NCBI GenBank assembly: GCA_963668585.1
Contig: OY764869.1
Span: 1,860,001-1,924,000 of the forward strand
DNA length: 64,000 bases
Source: Bin87 sp963668585
GTDB lineage: Bacteria; Chloroflexota; Dehalococcoidia; Lucifugimonadales; UBA3495
Direction: 5' to 3'
Each line of letters starts with the position of its first letter. Position 1 is the stretch's first letter. The position numbers and the translations under genes were made by a program. The notes beneath the pieces were generated by a model, which had not been told where the DNA came from, searched no databases, and worked only from the letters and a program-made list of their open reading frames with translations. Below, piece after piece: positions 25,854-34,496 of the stretch.

Positions 25854-25886
25854 ACCGGGCCGCCGATGGGTGGCCCGGCGTTTTTT
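25854..25886 (+). terminator. Intrinsic terminator of the SDR-monooxygenase unit
   Basis: Arms CCGGGCC (25855-25861) and GGCCCGG (25872-25878), with additional inner pairing, followed by six T at 25881-25886. The T run touches the stop codon of the convergent gene. Confidence 0.75.
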
Positions 25887-27666
25887 ACGCATTCGCCCAG
25901 GGGTTGCTACGGGCCATCTCCCTCACGCCCCTGGACGACGTGATGGGGGCCAGGCACCGGTCTCCCAAGCACGCGTAGAGGGCAGCCTCATGGCGCAGCG
26001 GGAACCCCAACTCCTGGATCCGGCCGGCGTCGCGCTCCACATCCAACGGCTGGACGACGCGGTGAGGGGCATGGACTCCCAGGGCCGCGCGGTGCAGGCG
26101 ACGATAGTCAGCCCTGTTAGAATCGCCGACCAGCGTGAGACTCACCAGCCCGTTGGTCAGCGCGTCGCTGGCGCGACCCCACGCAGCGCCCGCCGGCAAG
26201 AACAGCGCTTCCTCGTCCTCTTCCATCGTTCTGGAGGCGTGAGCGCCCAGGTAGCTTTTCCCGGGAACCGCCGCCTCGAAGACTCGCAACGTGGCGGCGG
26301 CCCATGCCGAGTATGTTTCGTCGCCGGTCAAATCGGCCAGAGCCAGGAGCGCTTCCGCCCAGCAACTGTTGTCCAAGACCGCAAGTTCACGGGTCAGGAA
26401 CGCCGCCTCGAATGATCTGGGCGCGGTGGTGTCGTAGCAACCACCGTCGGGCGCGCCGAACGATTGCTGGACGGCTTGGGCCAACGCGACGGCGCGTTGC
26501 AGGAAGACGGGCTGACCGGTTGATTGATAGAGCGCCAGCCATGCCCGCAGGAAGTTCACCTGGTCAGCGAGCGTGAGCGTGGCGTCGCCGGACCCATCGG
26601 CGCGGTGACGCAATTCCCCGGCAGGGGTGGAACAATCCTGCCACAATCGAGACAGGATGCCGTTGGCCTTCCGCAGCAAATCCGGTCGGTTCAGCGAGTT
26701 GGACGCCTGGATCAACGCGTGGGCAGCCAGGGCATTCCACCCGGCATAGAAGGTGTGATCAACGGGCGGCGGCGAGGCAGCGTCCCGATCTTTCCACGGC
26801 ATCTGATAGTACGGTTCATCGGCGTCCTGACTGGCGAAAAACATCCCGGCGTCGGCACTGAACAGCGTTGACATAAGGTATTGCAAGGTGCCGTCAGCGG
26901 CCGATTTGTAGGGTGTCTTGCGGGTGATCCGGAACGCTTCCAGGTAGGCCATGGCCAGGTTGGCGTTGCTGACCAGCATCTTTTCGTAGTGTGGCACCTT
27001 CCAGTCGCGGCTGACCGAATATCGGAAGAAACCGTGGTCCTTGCGGTCGTAGATCCCATGCCACATTCCCTGCAGGGTGGTCTCGACCATTTGCAGGATC
27101 GCGCGGTCTCCGGTGAAAGCGTAGCGGGAGCAGAGGAATTGCAGCGCCTCCCACGGGGGTTGCTTGGGTTCGAGTCCAAAACCGCCGAATTCCTCGTCGT
27201 AGAGACCCGCCAGGCTATGGAACACCGCATCGACGGTCGCGCCGTCCTCCGGTTGGGTTTTCGGTGCGGTGGTGTCCGAACGTGCGGGGCGGGCCGGCGG
27301 GACGAATTCCCCGCTGGACACCTGCGCCAGCAACGTCGCCATCTCGTCCGGGGGTGTGTAGGGCCGTCCGGCGAGAAATTCACCGTCGGCGGTCAGGAAT
27401 GCGACCGAAGGGAAACCACCCTGGTTGTATCGCAGCGATATGTCCGGCCGTTGGTCAACGTCCACGCGCACCGGGATGAATCGCGAGTTGACCAGTTCAA
27501 TTACGCGTTCGTCCGAGTAGGACGTTTCGTCCATGACGTGGCACCAATGGCACCAGGTAGCGCCGAGGGTGAGCAACACCGGCTTGTCCTGAGACCGGGC
27601 GGCTTCGAAACTCTCCTCGCTCCATTCTCGCCAGGCAATGGGGCCGGCATTATTGGGTAGGGTCAT
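25885..27666 (-). CDS. YyaL/SSP411-family protein: DUF255 thioredoxin-like domain plus (alpha/alpha)6-barrel domain
   Basis: 593 residues. The N-terminal DUF255 thioredoxin-like domain carries CHWC (C39-C42) in LGATWCHWCHVM and the strand VRVDVDQRPDI. The rest is an (alpha/alpha)-barrel related to N-acylglucosamine epimerase/cellobiose-epimerase folds, with GGFGLEPKQPPWEAL as the family-specific motif. Its biochemical function is unknown across the family. It is somewhat shorter than the usual 650-700 residues, with no break visible. It is the last gene of a leftward run after two amidohydrolases, about 100 nt downstream of the nearer one, so it may share their transcript. Confidence 0.85.
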   Translation of the reverse strand: MTLPNNAGPIAWREWSEESFEAARSQDKPVLLTLGATWCHWCHVMDETSYSDERVIELVNSRFIPVRVDVDQRPDISLRYNQGGFPSVAFLTADGEFLAGRPYTPPDEMATLLAQVSSGEFVPPARPARSDTTAPKTQPEDGATVDAVFHSLAGLYDEEFGGFGLEPKQPPWEALQFLCSRYAFTGDRAILQMVETTLQGMWHGIYDRKDHGFFRYSVSRDWKVPHYEKMLVSNANLAMAYLEAFRITRKTPYKSAADGTLQYLMSTLFSADAGMFFASQDADEPYYQMPWKDRDAASPPPVDHTFYAGWNALAAHALIQASNSLNRPDLLRKANGILSRLWQDCSTPAGELRHRADGSGDATLTLADQVNFLRAWLALYQSTGQPVFLQRAVALAQAVQQSFGAPDGGCYDTTAPRSFEAAFLTRELAVLDNSCWAEALLALADLTGDETYSAWAAATLRVFEAAVPGKSYLGAHASRTMEEDEEALFLPAGAAWGRASDALTNGLVSLTLVGDSNRADYRRLHRAALGVHAPHRVVQPLDVERDAGRIQELGFPLRHEAALYACLGDRCLAPITSSRGVREMARSNPWANA

Positions 27667-27767
27667 TCAGAACCCCCTCGGGTTTCGTACGTGGTCGCTC
27701 ACCGGCGGTTCACACGACCGGGCGGGTGGTTTGGGATATTTCAGAGGTGGAAGTGTCGGGGCTACGC

Positions 27768-28769
27768 TCAGATTCCCAGCAGCGCCTCGAGGTTTTTCCA
27801 GGAGATTTTCTCCTTTTCCTCCTGAGACAGGCTCTGGAGCCCTTCCAGCCATCCTCCGGGGGATGGGTCCCAGCCTACAAAGGGCCAGTCGCTGCCGATG
27901 ACAACCCGGTCCGCACCCACGGCGTCGATCAGGAAACGCAAACCGGCTTCGCTGCTAGTGAGAAAATCGTAGTAAATCTGCTGTTGGTACGCGCTGGGCG
28001 GTTTGAGGATGTTCACGCGGGCTTCCGAGCGCACGTCCCATCCGTGGTCCATGCGTCCCATGGCGAAGCACGCGCCGCCGCCGCCGTGGGCGATGCACAC
28101 CTTGAGATTGGGGCAATGGTCCAGGATGCCGCCGAATATCAGCGTGGCGACCACCAGCGCATCTTCTAGAACCACACCGACGCTGTTGGGGAGGCCGTAC
28201 CGCAAAGTTCGTTCCACCGCCACGATGTTGTCCTGTGGCTGAGGATGGAAGAAAAGCATGGCCACCAGCGATTCGGCGGCCTTGAACAGCGGCAGAAAAT
28301 GGGCTTCGTCCCAATTGTGTCCATTGGCTACGGTGTCCAACTCCGCGCCCCTGAGTCCGAGGACGTTGACCGCCCTTTCCAGTTCGGCGATGGAGGCGTC
28401 AACGTCCTGCACCGGCAGGGTGGCGAGCCCGGCGAACCGGTCCGGCCACTTCTGTGTCATGCCGGCTATTTCGTCGTTGACCTCTTGCGATGCTCGTATC
28501 GCCTCGCCCGGTTCCCAGTGGTAGGGGAACAGCGGGGTATGGATGGAAACCACCTGGACATCCGTGCCTTCGGCGTCCATATCGGCCAGGCGCTGTTCCG
28601 GCGTGTAGCGAATCTTTGGCGAATTGATCAGGATACGCTTTCCGTTGCCCACGATGAATTCGTGGTCGCCGTGGACCTCGTGCCGCATGCCGTGCCAGGA
28701 TTCGCCGTTCTCGAAGGCGTTCCAGAGTATCTGGGGAGCGAGGTGGGCATGAACGTCGATGTGTCTCAC
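27768..28769 (-). CDS. Amidohydrolase-2 family metal-dependent hydrolase/decarboxylase (ACMSD-like), copy B
   Basis: 333 residues of the TIM-barrel amidohydrolase-2 family. The N-terminal HxH metal motif is DVHAHL, an RFAGLATLPVQD segment follows, and the C-terminal strand is RVVIGSDWPF, whose Asp is the catalytic metal ligand. Relatives include aminocarboxymuconate-semialdehyde and gamma-resorcylate decarboxylases, so an aromatic-acid decarboxylase or hydrolase is likely. It is clearly paralogous to the gene immediately upstream (28810-29805), with the same layout and many shared motifs, indicating tandem duplication. The gap between the two is 40 nt. Confidence 0.87.
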   Translation of the reverse strand: MRHIDVHAHLAPQILWNAFENGESWHGMRHEVHGDHEFIVGNGKRILINSPKIRYTPEQRLADMDAEGTDVQVVSIHTPLFPYHWEPGEAIRASQEVNDEIAGMTQKWPDRFAGLATLPVQDVDASIAELERAVNVLGLRGAELDTVANGHNWDEAHFLPLFKAAESLVAMLFFHPQPQDNIVAVERTLRYGLPNSVGVVLEDALVVATLIFGGILDHCPNLKVCIAHGGGGACFAMGRMDHGWDVRSEARVNILKPPSAYQQQIYYDFLTSSEAGLRFLIDAVGADRVVIGSDWPFVGWDPSPGGWLEGLQSLSQEEKEKISWKNLEALLGI

Positions 28770-28809
28770 GAATCACCTTCCGTAGTGTGGGGGTTGAACC
28801 GGGTGTGGG

Positions 28810-29805
28810 TCAGATCCCCAGCAGGTTCTCCAGGTTCTTCCACAGGATTGCGTCCTTCTCGTCTTGAGTGAGGCTGTCCATTCTCAGGATCCAGGAGACG
28901 GGCCAGTCCTGGGCCATATCGTAGGGCCAGTCGGTGCCGAACACCACCCGGTCGATTCCCACTGAGTCGATCAGGAAACGCAATGACTGTTCGGTGTACA
29001 CGATGCAGTCGTAATAGAACCGGTTCAGGTACGCGCTGGGCGGCAGCGCTGACAGGCGATCCGCAGGGGGAGTCCTGTCCCAGCCGCGATCCATGCGTCC
29101 CGCTCCGTAACAGGCGAAACCGCCGCCGTGAGACAGGCAGATGCGCAGGTCAGGGCAGGCGTCCATCACTCCACCCATCGCCAGCGCAGCGAAGGTCAAC
29201 GTCCGGTCGGCCAGGTTCCCAACGGAATTGGGCAGGTGGTAACGCTTGATCCTCTGGTCCACGATGGTGTCGCCGGACTGATGAAACAGGATGACCGCGC
29301 CCAACTGCTCCGCCGCTTTCCAGAAGGGCATGAATTCCGGCTCGTCAAGAAGCTTGCCGTTGATCTTGTCATCGATCATCGCGCCCTTGAAACCCAGTTG
29401 AACCATCACCCGTTCCAACTCTGAGATGGCGGCGGGCACGTCCTGCATCGGCAGCGTGGCGAGTCCGGCGAAGCGGTCAGGCCAAGATTGCATCATCTGG
29501 GAGATTTCGTCGTTGCATTCGCGCGACGTCGCCATGGTCACGGCGGGGTCCATGTCGTAGTTGTAGAATCCCCCGAAAGGCGAAACGACATGAACGTCCA
29601 CGCCGAGGGAGTCCATGTCAGCAAGCCGCTGCTCTGGAGTCCAACTGGATTTGGGAGGCAGTTGGCCGCGTCCGCCGCCGGACACCAGGATGGGGCGACC
29701 CATGGCGTCCTGCTCTCGCCGCAGCGTGTGCCAGTCGCCGCCCGATTCGGTTGCGCGCCAGAAACATTGGGGGGTCAGGTGTGCGTGAATGTCGATGCTG
29801 CGCAT
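28810..29805 (-). CDS. Amidohydrolase-2 family metal-dependent hydrolase/decarboxylase (ACMSD-like), copy A
   Basis: 331 residues, paralogue of the next gene. It shows DIHAHLTPQCF at the N-terminus, RFAGLATLPMQDV in the middle, CLSHGGGFACY on a barrel strand, and VVFGTDWPYD near the end. The start at 29805 is preceded by AGGAG; nine further codons upstream are open but precede a poorer start. Predicted to decarboxylate or hydrolyse an aromatic or enol-acid substrate. It is the first gene of the leftward amidohydrolase-amidohydrolase-DUF255 unit. Confidence 0.87.
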   Translation of the reverse strand: MRSIDIHAHLTPQCFWRATESGGDWHTLRREQDAMGRPILVSGGGRGQLPPKSSWTPEQRLADMDSLGVDVHVVSPFGGFYNYDMDPAVTMATSRECNDEISQMMQSWPDRFAGLATLPMQDVPAAISELERVMVQLGFKGAMIDDKINGKLLDEPEFMPFWKAAEQLGAVILFHQSGDTIVDQRIKRYHLPNSVGNLADRTLTFAALAMGGVMDACPDLRICLSHGGGFACYGAGRMDRGWDRTPPADRLSALPPSAYLNRFYYDCIVYTEQSLRFLIDSVGIDRVVFGTDWPYDMAQDWPVSWILRMDSLTQDEKDAILWKNLENLLGI

Positions 29806-30113
29806 TTTAGTCTCCTGCCGGCCGGACATCACAGATCGGCCGGTCGAAAGAGTACCAGAACCTGAGCTTCAAGTCTTCGGCAATCGGCTACCCGTCCCCT
29901 GCAACCGTGTGATGTTGCCTGCTCCGGGATTCCTTGATGGATCCGCGTTGCCAGAGGTCAACGATGTGGGCGGCCGGCGGCAAAGGAAAAGCGCCCGGCG
30001 TTCACCGGGCGCAGATTCCGTTACTCGCCGCAAGGCGCATCGCCCCGGGCGGTTCGGCCCGGGAGCGCCAACGGCTGCGCTCGCAGGATCGACGAGCGCG
30101 GGTAAAGCGACGG
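29806..30113. other. Intergenic region with terminator-type hairpins
   Basis: 308 nt between two leftward genes. It holds the dodecin terminator (29981-30012) and a second GC-rich palindrome around 30053-30070 (CCCGGGC...GCCCGGG). The remainder should contain the promoter of the amidohydrolase unit. No gene is evident. Confidence 0.45.
29981..30012 (-). terminator. Intrinsic terminator downstream of dodecin
   Basis: Perfect arms GCGCCCGG (29991-29998) and CCGGGCGC (30005-30012). On the minus strand the stem is followed by TTTTCCTTTG. It lies about 100 nt beyond the dodecin stop. Confidence 0.62.
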
Positions 30114-30347
30114 TCAGTCTTCCTTGATGTCTTCTCCGGAATCCACACGGAAGCCCACGCCCACTTTGACCTGATACCAATTGGCGTGGTCTCCATCGAT
30201 GGTTCCGCGGATTTCCCGCACTTCGAACCAGTCCAGGTTGCGGATGGACTGTGCCGCCCGGGAAATGGCGCCGTCAATTGCCTGCTGTACGCTTTCGCTG
30301 GAGGATCCCACCAGCTCGACTACCTTGTAAGTGCTTCCAGTTGCCAT
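30114..30347 (-). CDS. Dodecin (flavin-storage protein)
   Basis: 77 residues, the usual dodecin size. The fold is beta-alpha-beta-beta: STYKVVELVGSSSESVQQAI, then the conserved SIRNLDWFEV, whose Trp stacks on the flavin isoalloxazine ring, then WYQVKVGVGFRV carrying the Gln contact. Dodecins form hollow dodecamers that bind FMN, FAD or riboflavin. The start at 30347 has GGAG upstream; the frame is open to 30434 but the extra residues do not belong to the fold. A flavin buffer fits a genome rich in flavin monooxygenases. A promoter candidate lies at 30406-30434. Confidence 0.9.
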   Translation of the reverse strand: MATGSTYKVVELVGSSSESVQQAIDGAISRAAQSIRNLDWFEVREIRGTIDGDHANWYQVKVGVGFRVDSGEDIKED

Positions 30348-30781
30348 GTTCGCTCCAATGTTGTTATTTTCCTGGACCGCGCATCGTAAATGCAGTCCAC
30401 CTTCTATGATATGGCCCGCAACCGATTGGGGCAACAGGGAAAAGTTGCCGCGCGCGCCGAGTTTTGAACACTCACCACGATCAGGATGCGAGGTTTGCCA
30501 GGATTAAAAACCATCTGCGGTGGAGCGTCTTCAATTGTGCCAACCCGCAAATCCCTCAAGCCTTGACGCCGATGATTCATCGGTGCGAACCGGGTACGCG
30601 TGAAGGAAAGGGTTCGGGCAGGGAGGGCACGCCAATCGCCTCACTCCGGCGCCCCGATTGGCGGCGGGTGCAGCGGAGGTTGGTCCGTTTCCGTTACGGT
30701 TAGATGTGGAGTCTGCTTGATAAACAGCCAGCCGGTGTTGATAATTTCCCGCACCCGGCGCAGTTGCCTGTGGAGAAAGTC
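30348..30781. other. Divergent intergenic region, 434 nt
   Basis: It separates dodecin (leftward) from the MetE-like gene (rightward). It includes the dodecin promoter candidate. A small rightward open frame (30464-30703) has no family resemblance and was not accepted. Confidence 0.45.
30406..30434 (-). promoter_or_regulatory. Candidate sigma-70 promoter for dodecin
   Basis: On the minus strand TTGCCC (30429-30434), a 17-nt spacer, then TATCAT (30406-30411), placing the start of transcription near 30399, about 50 nt before the ATG. Confidence 0.42.
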
Positions 30782-31927
30782 ATGAACAAGAGTGAGTCGA
30801 GAATCCTGACCACCCACACCGGTAGCCTGCCCCGCCCTGCGGGGTTGGTTGAGATGCTCGCCGCGCTGGTTCGGGGCGATGCGGTTGATGAGACGGAGTT
30901 GGAATCCGCCGGCCATGAGGCCACCGACGAGGTGGTGAAGGCGCAGTTGGCGGCTGGCGTTGATGTCATCAACAACGGCGAGCAGTCGCGCGTCAGCTTT
31001 TCCACGTACGTCACCCAACGAGTGTCCGGGTTCGGGGGAGCATGGACCCGGCGGGGGCATCGGGACCAGAACGAATTCCCCCTCGTGGCCCGGCCTCGAG
31101 TGGTGCAGTTGATGAGGGACGTGCCCACCTGCGTCGGGCCGCTGGCATACGAACGGCTGGACCTCGTCGAGCAGGAATGCCGGCAACTTCGCGACGCGGT
31201 GGACTCCGCCGGAGGAGCGCCAGAAGAATTGTTCATGACGGCGGCGTCTCCGGGCATAGTCGCGCTGACCATGGCCAACCGGTTTTATCCCAGCCACGAA
31301 GACTACGTGTACGCCCTGGCGGAAGAACTGCGCAAAGAATACGAGACCATCATAGGCAATGGCCTCATACTCCAACTGGACTGCCCTGACCTGGCGATGG
31401 AACGCCATGTGTCCTACCAGGACGAGTCGCTGGAGTCTTTTCGGGAACTGGTGGCCCTGCACATCCGGGCGATCAACCACGCCCTGTCCAATATCCCCCG
31501 CGCCAACGTGAGGCTGCACGTCTGCTGGGGCAACAGCGAAGGCCCGCATCATTACGACGTGCCATTGGAGGATATTCTGGACCTGCTCTATGAGGCGAAT
31601 GTCGGCGCCCTGGTGATGGAGATGGCGAACCCACGCCATGCTCACGAGCATCGCGTGTACCACCAACGGCCTTTGCCTGACGGGATGCTGCTTGTGGCCG
31701 GTGTGATCGACACCAAAACGAACTACGTTGAGCACCCCCGTCTGGTGGCCGACCGACTGCATCAGGCAGTGGCCGCCGCAGGAGGGGACCCGACGCGAGT
31801 GTTGGCCGGGACCGACTGCGGATTCGATACCTCCGCAGGATCAAATCGGGTGGACGCCGGGATCGTGTGGTTGAAACTGCGATCCATGCGTGAGGGGGCG
31901 GAAATCGCCAGCCGGGAGTTGTTCTAG
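30782..31927 (+). CDS. Cobalamin-independent methionine-synthase-II-like methyltransferase
   Basis: 381 residues, matching only the C-terminal catalytic barrel of MetE. The zinc ligands are visible as HVCWGN (His and Cys), a downstream conserved Glu (EMANPR), and a late Cys in LAGTDCGF. The opening THTGSLPRP is typical of this stand-alone family. Such proteins transfer a methyl or alkyl group to a thiol; known members include archaeal core MetE and epoxyalkane:coenzyme-M transferase, so the true substrate is open. GGAG at 30772-30775 supports the start; an upstream extension to 30704 has no homology value. It is followed after 239 nt by an amidohydrolase gene on the same strand. Confidence 0.85.
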   Translation: MNKSESRILTTHTGSLPRPAGLVEMLAALVRGDAVDETELESAGHEATDEVVKAQLAAGVDVINNGEQSRVSFSTYVTQRVSGFGGAWTRRGHRDQNEFPLVARPRVVQLMRDVPTCVGPLAYERLDLVEQECRQLRDAVDSAGGAPEELFMTAASPGIVALTMANRFYPSHEDYVYALAEELRKEYETIIGNGLILQLDCPDLAMERHVSYQDESLESFRELVALHIRAINHALSNIPRANVRLHVCWGNSEGPHHYDVPLEDILDLLYEANVGALVMEMANPRHAHEHRVYHQRPLPDGMLLVAGVIDTKTNYVEHPRLVADRLHQAVAAAGGDPTRVLAGTDCGFDTSAGSNRVDAGIVWLKLRSMREGAEIASRELF

Positions 31928-32166
31928 CCGGGCACGCGAACGGTCCGTGTGGCGGCAGACTGGCTCGGCAACGAAAAAACGGTCGCCTTGCCGACGCCAA
32001 CTCGTCATGCCGCATTGGTCGGATGCCGGGAATACCCGGGCGATGCGCGATTGTGCGGCGCCGGGATGTGCGATTTGCGCAACAGGCCAGCCCCTTTGGC
32101 GCACCGGGTCGGCCCGAAGTCGCCCGTGTTAGTATCGGGGCACTGCAATCCACCCGGGAGGAAGCA

Positions 32167-33183
32167 ATGGACATCAAAGGCGAAGACTGGCTGGCGCAGA
32201 CCACCGAAGATACCCTGGAGCCTGAAATACCGATCTGTGATCCCCACCACCATTTCTGGGTTTCCCGCCCGGAACCGGCCGCCTACCAGCGATATCTGCT
32301 TCCTGAACTCACTTCGGACGTGAACAGTGGCCACAACGTGCGCTCAACGGTGTTCATAGAGGTGCGTTGCGAATACCGCCAGACCGGGCCCGAAGAGATG
32401 CGCCCGGTGGGCGAGGTGGAATACATCGAGACCATCGCGTCCGCCAGCGCCACCGGCGACCATGGCCCCACCAGGGCTGCCGCCGCCATCATCGGGCACG
32501 CCGACCTGAAACTCGGCGCCGCCGCGCGCCCGGTCCTGGAAGCCATGCAGTCTGCCAGTCCCAACCGGTTCCGGGGCGTACGACACTCCACCGGATGGGA
32601 TGAGAGCCCGGAACTGGCCAACCGTGATGTTCGCGGGGCTTTGTCCACATCCGGCTACCGGGACGGGGCCAAGGCGCTGTCCGACCTGGGGCTGATTCTG
32701 GAAAATTCGTTATATTTCCCGCAGTTGTCCGAACTGGCTGATTTCGCCCGGGCCCTACCGGATTTGACCATCGTTCTGAATCATATCGGGGGACTGGTGC
32801 GCGTCGGTTCCTACGCCAATCGGGACGACGAGGTGTTGTCCGCGTGGAGAAGCGGCGTTGAAATGGTGGCCCAGTGTCCCAACATTGTCATGAAGTTGGG
32901 CGGTGTCGGACAACTGCGGTACGGGTACCACTGGGACGACCGGGACGTACCCATCGGGTCGGAGGAGTTGGCGGAAACCCTCGGGCCGCTGATGAATTTC
33001 TGCATCGAGCAGTTTGGCCCGGAACGGTGCATGTTTGAAAGCAACTTCCCTGTGGACAAGCCGTCCTATTCGTACAACGTCCTGTACAACGCCTTCAAAC
33101 GGTTGTCCTCGGGTTACTCGGCCAGCGAGCGGGCCGCGCTGTTCCACGATACCGCAGCCCGCGTATACCGGATAGACGCTTGA
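32167..33183 (+). CDS. Amidohydrolase-2 / lactonase-like metal-dependent hydrolase (COG3618 type)
   Basis: 338 residues. The N-terminus holds CDPHHHFW, the signature of the fuconolactonase / 2-pyrone-4,6-dicarboxylate hydrolase branch of the amidohydrolase superfamily. RFRGVRHSTGWD and the C-terminal RCMFESNFPVDK also fit that branch. It is expected to hydrolyse a lactone or related ester. GGAGGAA (32157-32163) sets the start at 32167; the frame is open upstream to 32023. It differs clearly from the ACMSD-like pair at 27768-29805. Its neighbours (MetE-like gene, polysaccharide deacetylase) give no clear pathway. Confidence 0.83.
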   Translation: MDIKGEDWLAQTTEDTLEPEIPICDPHHHFWVSRPEPAAYQRYLLPELTSDVNSGHNVRSTVFIEVRCEYRQTGPEEMRPVGEVEYIETIASASATGDHGPTRAAAAIIGHADLKLGAAARPVLEAMQSASPNRFRGVRHSTGWDESPELANRDVRGALSTSGYRDGAKALSDLGLILENSLYFPQLSELADFARALPDLTIVLNHIGGLVRVGSYANRDDEVLSAWRSGVEMVAQCPNIVMKLGGVGQLRYGYHWDDRDVPIGSEELAETLGPLMNFCIEQFGPERCMFESNFPVDKPSYSYNVLYNAFKRLSSGYSASERAALFHDTAARVYRIDA

Positions 33184-33386
33184 TTCCGGGATTCTCCCCC
33201 ATCGGGCGTGGCTCCGTGCATCTGTGGCCAGGCATGATGATGTCGCGAAGTCGCCCACCATCCGACGGCTGATGTTCGCAACGACCACCCGAAATTGCGA
33301 TTGACACGGGGCAATATGCGATCGAATCAAACTGCGGGGTTCAACAGCATAAACGTATAAACCGCTCCTGCGAGGAGGCGAGTGAA

Positions 33387-34271
33387 ATGAGCAATAAACA
33401 AATCTTGTGCGCGTTCGGCGTGGATCTGGATGCTGTGGGCGGCTGGCTGGGGTCATATGGGGGTGAGGACTCTCCCGACGACATATCCCGGGGCCTTTTT
33501 TCGGGAGAGGTGGGGACGCCCAGGCTTCTGAAGCTGTTCGAACGGTTGGACATCAAAACCAGTTGGTTCATTCCCGGGCATTCCATCGAAACTTTCCCGG
33601 ACGAGTGCGCGATGATTGTGGAGCAGGGGCATGAAATCGGGCTGCACGGCTACTCTCATGAGAACCCCATCTCGATGACGCCCGAACAGGAAGAGGCGGT
33701 GCTGGTGCGCTGCATCGATTTGATCACCCAACTCTCCGGCAAGCGTCCCCGGGGTTATGTGGCACCGTGGTGGGAGTTCAGCCACGTGACCAACGAGTTG
33801 CTGCTGAAGCACGGCATCAAATACGACCACAGCCTGATGCACCGCGACTTCGAGTGTTACTACGTCCGGGTGGGCGACCGCTGGACCAAGATTGATTACG
33901 GGATGCCGGCGGATCACTGGATGCACGCGCTGCAGCGGGGCGAGGAAACCGACCTGGTGGAGATTCCGGCCAACTGGTACCTGGACGACCTGCCGCCCAT
34001 GATGTTCATCAAGAAGTCGCCCAACAGCCACGGTTTCGTCAATCCCAGGGAAATCGAGTCGATGTGGCGCGACCAGTTCGATTGGGTGTATCGGGAATAC
34101 GATGAGGCGATTTTCCCCATCACCATTCATCCGGACGTGAGCGGGAGACCGCAGGTGTTGCTCATGCTGGAACGTCTCACCGAATACATCCGCTCCCACG
34201 ATGGCGTCCGGTTCGTTACCTTTGAGGAAATAGCGGACGATTTCCTGGCCAGGCATCCCAGGCAGAAATAA
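33387..34271 (+). CDS. Polysaccharide deacetylase family protein (PuuE/allantoinase-like branch)
   Basis: 294 residues of the NodB-homology fold. The metal-binding Asp is in FGVDLDAVGGW and the His pair in HGYSHEN; the late strand ITIHPDVSGRP carries a further conserved His. The sequence is closer to the PuuE allantoinase-like and imidase-like members than to peptidoglycan deacetylases: it has no signal peptide and so is cytoplasmic. A plausible role is hydrolysis of a cyclic amide or ureide. AGGAGG lies just before the start. A TTGACA at 33301-33306 may be part of its promoter, but the matching -10 is weak. Confidence 0.85.
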   Translation: MSNKQILCAFGVDLDAVGGWLGSYGGEDSPDDISRGLFSGEVGTPRLLKLFERLDIKTSWFIPGHSIETFPDECAMIVEQGHEIGLHGYSHENPISMTPEQEEAVLVRCIDLITQLSGKRPRGYVAPWWEFSHVTNELLLKHGIKYDHSLMHRDFECYYVRVGDRWTKIDYGMPADHWMHALQRGEETDLVEIPANWYLDDLPPMMFIKKSPNSHGFVNPREIESMWRDQFDWVYREYDEAIFPITIHPDVSGRPQVLLMLERLTEYIRSHDGVRFVTFEEIADDFLARHPRQK

Positions 34272-34496
34272 GCGCCAACGCGGCCCAGGCCGCGCGCCGG
34301 GCGGAACGAAATACGACAGGGGCCCAGTGGCGGTGGGCAATCATGGTATGCTATTTCGCGCTCGGTACGACGCGTTTCCGCCGTGCCCGGCACAAACCGG
34401 AAAGCGTCCGGTTTCGCGGTAGCCTGCTAAACGGCTGAAATGCCTGAAGGGCCTGGCACAAATATCCATTCGAGCGTAAAACTTGGAGCGTCAACA

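Noticed and set aside
30464..30703. Small rightward frame in the dodecin/MetE-like gap
   Set aside because: Arg-rich sequence without family resemblance or ribosome-binding site.
31473..32204. 243-codon minus-strand frame opposite the MetE-like gene end
   Set aside because: Arg/Ser/Pro-rich shadow without any recognisable motif.
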